Assembly (NCBI GenBank): GCA_003225555.1
Contig: QIAM01000057.1
Coordinates: 1 to 46,004 of the forward strand
Length of the DNA: 46,004 nucleotides
Direction of reading: 5' to 3'
Source of the DNA: Acidobacteriota bacterium
Lineage (GTDB): Bacteria; Acidobacteriota; Terriglobia; Terriglobales; Acidobacteriaceae
In this document: positions 40,985-46,004 of the stretch, piece by piece
Layout: every line of letters starts with the position of its first letter
How positions within the stretch are numbered: the stretch's first letter is position 1
Notes under the pieces: generated by a model
Seen by the model: only the letters and a program-made list of their open reading frames with translations
The model's database searches: none
Told to the model about the DNA's origin: nothing
Position numbers and translations under genes: made by a program

Positions 40985-43858
40985 GTGCCCGAGCGCGACT
41001 GCGCGGTGTGCCCTTGCGTCTCGCCATCTCCTTCATTTACAGAGCGTTGGCGCGCATTGAGTGTTTGCCTCGCGCTTCTTCTGACGATCTTCGCCACATC
41101 TCTGATCTGGGCGCAGAACGATGTCGTCTCCGAAATTGACGTGCAAGGAAATCGCCGGATTCCAACCGACACCATCAAGGCGCGCATCTTCACCAAGCCC
41201 GGTGATATTTATGATCCGGCCAGCCTGGAGCGCGATTTCAACTCCCTGTGGAACACGGGCTACTTTGAGGACATCAAGATTCTGCGCGAGCAGACGCCGA
41301 AGGGCTGGCGAATCATCGTGCAGGTGAAAGAAAAGCCGACCATTCGCGAGATCCTCTACGTTGGCCTCAGTTCAGTCTCGACCAGCGATGTGCTCGAACG
41401 CTTCAAGCTTGCCAAAGTGGGCCTTACGCAGGAGAGCCAGTACGATCCCACACGCATCAAGAAGGCGGAAGTAACCATCAAGGAGTTGCTGTCGGAGCAC
41501 GGACGGCAGTTCGCCACGATTCGCACTGAGGTGCGGCAGATTCCGCCGGCGGCGGTGGGGATCACGTTTGTGGTCAAAGAGGGGCCGAAGGTCAAGGTAG
41601 GCAAGATCAAGTTCGAAGGCAACAAGAACATCAATACCCGCACTTTGCGGGCGGCGATGAAAAACCTGCGGCCGATCGGCGTTCCGCACTCGATTTTCCT
41701 GGAGAACATTTTCGCCAAGACCTACGACGCGACCAAACTGGAAGAAGATACCGAACGAGTGCGCGCGGAATACCAGAACCGCGGCTACTTCAAAGTCGTA
41801 GTAAGGGATCCCAAGACGGAAATCCACGATACGGGTCACAAGGGCTTCCACATTCCATTGGTGCAACACGGTCCGGGCAAAGCGGTCGACATCACCATGC
41901 CGGTTGAGGAAGGTGACAAATATCGGCTGGGCAAGATTACGTTCAAGAACAACAAAGCGATTCAGAACGTGGCCGCGCTGCGGTCTTTGTTCCCTATCAA
42001 GGATGGGGATGTCTTCAGCCGCGAAAAGGTGGCCAAAGGGATCGACAACCTGCGCAAGGCTTACGGCCAGTCCGGCTACATTAACTTCACGCCGGTGCCA
42101 GGCACGACGTTTGACGACGAAAAGAAGCTGGCGTTTCTGGAAATCGACGTCGATGAGGGCAAGCAGTTCTATGTCCGGCGCATCGAGTTCCAGGGAAATA
42201 CCACGACACGGGACAAGGTCATCCGGCGCGAATTGGCTCTCGAAGAAGGTAACACTTACAACTCTCACCTGTGGGAACTGAGTCTGTTGCGTTTGAACCA
42301 GCTCTCCTACTTCGATCAGCTCAAGCCGGATGATCCCAACACCACCGATAAGAAGCTGGATGAGAAAACCGGAGCGGTCGACCTGACCCTGAGGGTGAAA
42401 GAAAAAGGGAAGAACAGCATTGGGTTGAATGGCGGCGTGAGCGGATTGGAGGGCGCCTTCGTCGGGCTGAGCTATTCGACCAATAACTTTCTGGGATTGG
42501 GCGAGACGTTGCAGGTCCAGATTAGCCTCGGAAACCTGGCGCGCAGCGTCTTGTTTGCATTCACGCAGCCTTACATGTTTGACCGGCCGCTGCAGTTTGG
42601 CTTTAGCGTCTACGGGAACAAGATCAGCTACAACCAAGCGCGGCAACTCTCGATTTTCAGCGGGCAGAACCTGAATCTTCCCAACGCCGTTCTACAGAAC
42701 CTGCAGAATTACACGCAGTCCAGCGAAGGCTTCACCACCTCGTTGAGTTATCCCTTGCGACGGTCGTTCAAGCGCGTGGGGATTACTTACTCGTTCGACC
42801 GCTCGTCATTGCTGGCGTTGAGTACGGCGTCGAAGAGTCTGTTCGAATTCCTGGCTTTCCGGGGTATCTCCGGGCCGAACGCGTTGTCGGGAATCATTAC
42901 CAGCAAGATTTTCCCGAACTTTTCCTTCAATACTTTGGACAGTGGATTGTACCCGCACAGCGGCCATCAGTTGACGATCGGTGCTGAGTTCGCCGGCCTC
43001 GGCGGGACCGTCAAGTCGATCCGTCCGATCGTTCAGTACAAGAAGTTCATTCCCGTGCAGAAGCACCGCAATGCGATCGGTTTCAACGGGTCGGCGTCGT
43101 TTATCAGTGGTTTCGGCGGTCTGGTTGCGCCGCCATTCCAGCGCTTTTATATGGGCGGCGAGAACGATATTCGCGGCTTTGACATCCGATCGGTGTCGCC
43201 GGTGGCGTTCCTGCCCAGCGCCGGTGCCATCACTCTGACCAACCCCGACGGCACCCCCGTTCTCAAGGATCCCTCGAATCCCCGGGCAGGGAACGTAACG
43301 GTGCCGATTCCGGTTGACCAGATTGTATTTCCAGGCGGCGACTTCAGCACTTGGGGCAACGTGGAGTATCGCATTACGATCGCCGGACCCGTCGTGCTCG
43401 CTCCCTTCGTCGACATTGGGGTCGACCCGATTATCCGTCGTTCCCAATTACAGATTGCCACGCAGCAATACCAGGGCGTAGTGAGCACGTTGTTTGGCTG
43501 TCCTGCGCTGGATCCCACCACCGCTAACGGCTGTACTCAAGGCAGTCTGTTGAGTCCGCGTCCATCGCAGGACTTGCAGGTCTTGGGAGCGACGAACTGG
43601 AAGCCTAGAATGTCGACCGGCTTGGAGTTGCAAATGTTCCTGCCCGTGATCAATGCGCCGTTCCGTATCTATTGGGCGTACAACCCGCTGCGGCTGAATA
43701 CCCCAGCAAATCCCCCAATTCCGATCACACGCGCCATGTTCCCGGCAGGAGCCGCAGGCGACTACACCTATGGCCTGGCCAAGACTACCTATGCTCCCAG
43801 CTTCCTGTTGCGGGAGCCGCGCAAGACGTTCCGGTTCACGGTGGCGACCACCTTCTGA
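40985..43858 (+). CDS. bamA: Outer membrane protein assembly factor BamA
   Basis: 957 residues. The start is GTG 40985 with GGAG nine nt upstream. A Cys-containing extension of about 23 residues precedes the signal peptide (core ALSVCLALLLTIFATSLIWAQ). POTRA repeats follow, seen as VQGNRRIPTDTIKARI, VGLSSVSTSDVLERF, FEGNKNINTRTLRAAM, FKNNKAIQNVAALRSLF and FQGNTTTRDKVIRREL. The 16-strand barrel includes NNFLGLGETLQVQISLG and the essential RGF loop in YMGGENDIRGFDIRS, ending FRFTVATTF with C-terminal Phe. It folds and inserts outer-membrane barrels. Longer than E. coli BamA (810); an extracellular loop with GCPALDPTTANGCTQ has two Cys. Confidence 0.96.
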   Translation: MPERDCAVCPCVSPSPSFTERWRALSVCLALLLTIFATSLIWAQNDVVSEIDVQGNRRIPTDTIKARIFTKPGDIYDPASLERDFNSLWNTGYFEDIKILREQTPKGWRIIVQVKEKPTIREILYVGLSSVSTSDVLERFKLAKVGLTQESQYDPTRIKKAEVTIKELLSEHGRQFATIRTEVRQIPPAAVGITFVVKEGPKVKVGKIKFEGNKNINTRTLRAAMKNLRPIGVPHSIFLENIFAKTYDATKLEEDTERVRAEYQNRGYFKVVVRDPKTEIHDTGHKGFHIPLVQHGPGKAVDITMPVEEGDKYRLGKITFKNNKAIQNVAALRSLFPIKDGDVFSREKVAKGIDNLRKAYGQSGYINFTPVPGTTFDDEKKLAFLEIDVDEGKQFYVRRIEFQGNTTTRDKVIRRELALEEGNTYNSHLWELSLLRLNQLSYFDQLKPDDPNTTDKKLDEKTGAVDLTLRVKEKGKNSIGLNGGVSGLEGAFVGLSYSTNNFLGLGETLQVQISLGNLARSVLFAFTQPYMFDRPLQFGFSVYGNKISYNQARQLSIFSGQNLNLPNAVLQNLQNYTQSSEGFTTSLSYPLRRSFKRVGITYSFDRSSLLALSTASKSLFEFLAFRGISGPNALSGIITSKIFPNFSFNTLDSGLYPHSGHQLTIGAEFAGLGGTVKSIRPIVQYKKFIPVQKHRNAIGFNGSASFISGFGGLVAPPFQRFYMGGENDIRGFDIRSVSPVAFLPSAGAITLTNPDGTPVLKDPSNPRAGNVTVPIPVDQIVFPGGDFSTWGNVEYRITIAGPVVLAPFVDIGVDPIIRRSQLQIATQQYQGVVSTLFGCPALDPTTANGCTQGSLLSPRPSQDLQVLGATNWKPRMSTGLELQMFLPVINAPFRIYWAYNPLRLNTPANPPIPITRAMFPAGAAGDYTYGLAKTTYAPSFLLREPRKTFRFTVATTF

Positions 43859-43873
43859 GGGGGTTTGAGGTTT

Positions 43874-43935
43874 CCGATTGCCGACGGTTAGGTAGAAGCT
43901 GGCTCCAGGGATAAGGATTGACGATCGGCAATCGG
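43874..43935. repeat. Inverted repeat downstream of bamA
   Basis: CCGATTGCCGA (43874-43884) and TCGGCAATCGG (43925-43935), perfect 11-bp arms separated by 40 nt, beginning 16 nt after the bamA stop. Confidence 0.6.
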
Positions 43936-43945
43936 CAACTCGAAA

Positions 43946-44038
43946 GGTAGTGGTGCAGTTTGCCTTTGAGTGCGGTAGCGATACCCGCACGATCCTTCGC
44001 TCCGCCTGAAAAGCGGACCCTCAAACTGCTCCACTACC
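43946..44038. mobile_element. 93-bp palindromic MITE-like element
   Basis: Ends GGTAGTGGTGCAGTTTG (43946-43962) and CAAACTGCTCCACTACC (44022-44038) pair over 16 of 17 bases. The interior has a GTGCGG / CCGCAC hairpin and the family A sequence GATCCTTCGCTCCGCCTGAA (from 43991). No coding capacity. Together with the preceding inverted repeat it fills most of the bamA-ompH spacer; no target-site duplication was established. Confidence 0.5.
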
Positions 44039-44053
44039 ACTCAAAACTGTGGT

Positions 44054-44083
44054 TTGACGGGCCGGAACTCAGGTCTCTATAAT
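44054..44083 (+). promoter_or_regulatory. Promoter of the tandem ompH genes
   Basis: TTGACG (44054-44059) and TATAAT (44078-44083), spacer 18 bp. It implies a leader of about 190 nt before the first ompH start. The leader contains a 61-codon open frame (44101-44286) ending in an ATGA overlap with that start; its reality is uncertain. Confidence 0.7.
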
Positions 44084-44282
44084 GTTTTTGATCCACGCCA
44101 ATGCAGGAGTTGGCCAGGGCGGAAGGGACGCCCTCAGCCTCGGCGTGTGACGCTGGCAATCTAGTGCGCCGTTTCCGACGGCGGCCGTTCGCGGCGGAGA
44201 CCTCTTTGAGTACGGCCCAGCGTTTGACTGAGAAATCTGAGTTCATTCCCGGAACCATGTTCCAAGGAGTTCAACCGATCCA

Positions 44283-45008
44283 ATGACAACCAAGTTGGTA
44301 CGACTATTCGTGGGTGCTGCAGTTTTCGCTGCCATCAGCGCATTCGCCCAAACCAGCGGCGCGGGTACGCCGATTGCCTCGGCCGCCTTGCCTGCGACTC
44401 CGGCGCCCTCGGCGCCTTCGCTGTCCACCACCGGTGCCGGAACGAGAGTGGGAACCATCAACATCGAGCAGGCGGTCGTCGGTTCCAACGAGGGCCGTCG
44501 CGACTTCGAGGCTCTCGGCAAGAAGCTGGAGCCCAAGCAGAATGAACTTAAGGGCCAGAATGATGAACTGCAAGCGCTGCAGAAGCAGCTGCAGACTCGG
44601 CAAGACAAGCTAAGTCCCGAGGCGCTGGCCAGCCTTCAGAAACAGATCGAGACGAAGAAGAAATCCTTTGATCGATCGGTGCAGGACGCGCAGGAGGATG
44701 CGCAGAATCAACAGAAGGAGATTTTCCAGCGGATCTTGCAGAAGATGGCCCCGGTGATCGTGAAGTATGCGCAGGACAGCGGGATCGGGATGATCGTAGA
44801 TACCTCGAATCCCTGGCCGCAGAGCCCTATCTTATGGGCAGGACAGGGCGTCGATATTACCAAAACTGTGGTTGACGCGTACAACACACAATCCGGCGTG
44901 CCAGCGCCCGCCTCCGGCGGTGCGGCTGCGCAGCCTGCCCCCACCAAGCCGGCGGGCACGACGACGCCCAAACCGGCAGCGCCAAAGCCGACCCAGGCTC
45001 CAAAGTAG
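44283..45008 (+). CDS. OmpH/Skp-family periplasmic chaperone, copy 1
   Basis: 241 residues. Signal peptide (about 1-23, ending AFAQ), Ala/Pro/Ser-rich linker to about 56, then the Skp-like domain: strand VGTINIEQAVVGSNEG, long coiled-coil arms (KKLEPKQNELKGQNDELQAL to QNQQKEIFQRILQKM) and the closing part YAQDSGIGMIVDTS. A Pro/Thr/Lys tail follows. Skp-type trimers hold unfolded outer-membrane proteins for the BAM complex, fitting its place after bamA. AAGGAG lies upstream but 14 nt from the ATG. Confidence 0.88.
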   Translation: MTTKLVRLFVGAAVFAAISAFAQTSGAGTPIASAALPATPAPSAPSLSTTGAGTRVGTINIEQAVVGSNEGRRDFEALGKKLEPKQNELKGQNDELQALQKQLQTRQDKLSPEALASLQKQIETKKKSFDRSVQDAQEDAQNQQKEIFQRILQKMAPVIVKYAQDSGIGMIVDTSNPWPQSPILWAGQGVDITKTVVDAYNTQSGVPAPASGGAAAQPAPTKPAGTTTPKPAAPKPTQAPK

Positions 45009-45036
45009 TCTTTTGACAAGGAGTTTAACTGATCCA

Positions 45037-45783
45037 ATGACAAGCAAGTTGCTACGAATTCTTCTGGCCAGTACGGTTTTCTTTGCGATTACCGCTCTGG
45101 CCCAAACCGGCAGCGCTGCCGCTCCCCCGGGTTCGTCTCCCACGCCCACCTCGCCTGCGGCTTCTGTTCCCGCCACTGGGGCGACTACAGGCACACGGGT
45201 AGGGACCATTAATATTGAGGGCGCCATCTTTGGCACAAACGAGGGCCGCCGTGATTTCGAGGCTCTGCAAAAGAAGCTCGAGCCCAAGCAAAACGAACTC
45301 AAGAGCCAGAATGATGAACTTGAAGCCCTGAAGAAGCAACTGAGCACGCAGGGCGACAAGCTGAATGAAGAGGCTCTGGGCAATTTGCGAAAGCAAATCG
45401 AAACCAAGCAGAAGTCCTTCGATCGTTCCGTCCAGGACGCACAAGAGGAAGCAGGGAACCAGCAGAACGATATCGCTCAGCGGATTCTCCAGAAAATGGC
45501 GCCCATGATCATGAAGTACGCCCAGGACAATGGGTTTGGCATGATCGTAGATACGACCAAGCCCTGGCCGCAGAGTCCAATCCTGTGGTCCGACGTCGAA
45601 AAAGTGGACATCACCAAGCCGGTGGTTGACGCGTACAACGCGCAATCCGGCGTGCCCGCGCCAGCGTCTACGGGCACCGCGCCGAAGCCCAGCACTACGA
45701 AGCCGACGGGTACCGCAACGCCCAAACCCAGCACGAGCACGCCTGCCAAGCCGGCGCCACCGCCGACTCAGCCGCCCAAGTAG
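45037..45783 (+). CDS. OmpH/Skp-family periplasmic chaperone, copy 2
   Basis: 248 residues from ATG 45037. Same organisation as the upstream gene: signal peptide (to about 23, TALAQ), low-complexity linker, Skp domain (VGTINIEGAIFGTNEGRRDF, coiled coil, YAQDNGFGMIVDTTKPWPQ), Pro-rich tail. By eye about three-quarters identical to copy 1 across the Skp domain, so a tandem duplication; even the upstream AAGGAGTT-GATCCA start context is repeated. Starts 28 nt after copy 1 stops, so both are probably on one mRNA ending at the following terminator. Confidence 0.88.
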   Translation: MTSKLLRILLASTVFFAITALAQTGSAAAPPGSSPTPTSPAASVPATGATTGTRVGTINIEGAIFGTNEGRRDFEALQKKLEPKQNELKSQNDELEALKKQLSTQGDKLNEEALGNLRKQIETKQKSFDRSVQDAQEEAGNQQNDIAQRILQKMAPMIMKYAQDNGFGMIVDTTKPWPQSPILWSDVEKVDITKPVVDAYNAQSGVPAPASTGTAPKPSTTKPTGTATPKPSTSTPAKPAPPPTQPPK

Positions 45784-45822
45784 CGATTACCCGACACCGC
45801 GAGTGTCCGGGAAGTTCCCGAA

Positions 45823-45848
45823 GGCCGCGTGACTACGCGGCCTTTTTT
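45823..45848 (+). terminator. Intrinsic terminator after the second ompH gene
   Basis: GGCCGCGT (45823-45830), loop GACT, ACGCGGCC (45835-45842), then six T. It ends the bamA-side transcription unit. Confidence 0.9.
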
Positions 45849-46004
45849 CTGTACGCCGCGCATGTTCGACAGCTTGCGGGTGCAAGTCCCGTCCCAACCT
45901 GCCCTGAAAATTTCGGTCAGACGGTGACGTTAGGTTCGAGTACGACCTTATGACCAAGCTTTTGGAGGCGATTGACGTAATAACGCGTAAGGCGTTGGGG
46001 TTCG
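45849..46004 (-). mobile_element. 3' end of a probable insertion sequence, cut by the window edge
   Basis: Begins directly after the terminator T-run. On the minus strand the DNA downstream of the partial coding region contains the hairpin-forming CGGGACTTGCACCCG, of the kind often seen at element ends. The left boundary cannot be set exactly because no terminal repeat is identified. A group II intron start is an alternative considered and not favoured. Confidence 0.4.
45917..46004 (-). CDS. C-terminal fragment of a putative transposase (incomplete at window end)
   Basis: 28 residues at the C-terminus are visible, ending RYYVNRLQKLGHKVVLEP then NVTV and a TGA at 45917-45919. The tail, with basic RL..YYV.RL..LG..V.LEP pattern, recalls ends of transposases of several IS families, but the rest lies outside the window. 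Family not assigned. It is convergent with the ompH genes. Confidence 0.4.
   Translation of the reverse strand, partial: EPQRLTRYYVNRLQKLGHKVVLEPNVTV

Noticed and set aside
45849..45916. 5' end of a group IIC intron behind a terminator
   Set aside because: The position and a GGGTGCAAGTCCC hairpin are suggestive, but the GTGYG start is not matched and the minus-strand coding tail explains the region better.

Overview
The window is GC-rich chromosomal DNA that most resembles a soil Acidobacteriota of the Terriglobia (Koribacter/Sulfotelmatobacter-like) type. This is inferred from gene content: a giant TonB-dependent receptor with an N-terminal carboxypeptidase-regulatory-like domain, a Ser/Thr kinase fused to TolB/WD40-like propellers, many secreted small proteins, and intergenic spacers crowded with short palindromic repeats. 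It is not a phage or plasmid. No rRNA, tRNA or CRISPR array was seen.

Layout. 1-6.4 kb: a PilZ-like protein, an acidic/lysine-rich histone H1-like protein, a frameshifted secreted Ig-like lipoprotein, a small cytochrome c, an NTF2-like secreted protein and an MltD-type lytic transglycosylase with three LysM repeats. 6.6-14.5 kb: a DUF6526-like membrane protein, the kinase-propeller protein, a quinone oxidoreductase, an AbrB/VapC toxin-antitoxin pair, an SDR, a flavin-binding PNPOx-like protein and a Tat-exported aldo/keto reductase. 14.8-21.6 kb: the TonB-dependent receptor, a pair of unknown membrane proteins, a 41-aa secreted two-cysteine peptide gene, an unknown cytosolic protein and an XRE/S24-like regulator. 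22.0-25.9 kb: a drug-export-type ABC transporter, a 45-aa membrane protein and a DesK/DesR-like two-component system, all co-oriented and tightly packed. 25.9-33.6 kb: iaaA-like, CDP-alcohol phosphatidyltransferase and greA genes, then carD, ruvX, mltG, an outer-membrane-type lipoprotein, an orphan FtsX-type permease and a TlpA-like thioredoxin. 33.8-38.3 kb: the conserved translation cluster rplM-rpsI-rpsB-tsf-pyrH-frr. 38.6-45.8 kb: a molybdopterin oxidoreductase, bamA and two tandem ompH/skp genes. The final about 150 bp hold the 3' end of a probable insertion sequence cut by the window edge.

How the parts work together. The 34-38 kb block makes ribosomal proteins, elongation factor Ts, UMP kinase and ribosome recycling factor. 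bamA and the two Skp-like chaperones form an outer-membrane biogenesis module. mltD and mltG act on peptidoglycan. The ABC transporter plus two-component system looks like a self-regulated envelope-stress or antimicrobial-export unit.

Most unusual observations: two copies of a double-hairpin repeat translated inside the molybdoenzyme gene, the second partly in a different frame; a mini-transposon-like palindromic element and other repeats between essential genes, one reaching the rpsI start codon; a short secreted peptide gene; several genes with a TATAAT box only 6-9 nt before the start codon, suggesting leaderless mRNAs; and a one-base homopolymer frameshift in the Ig-like lipoprotein.
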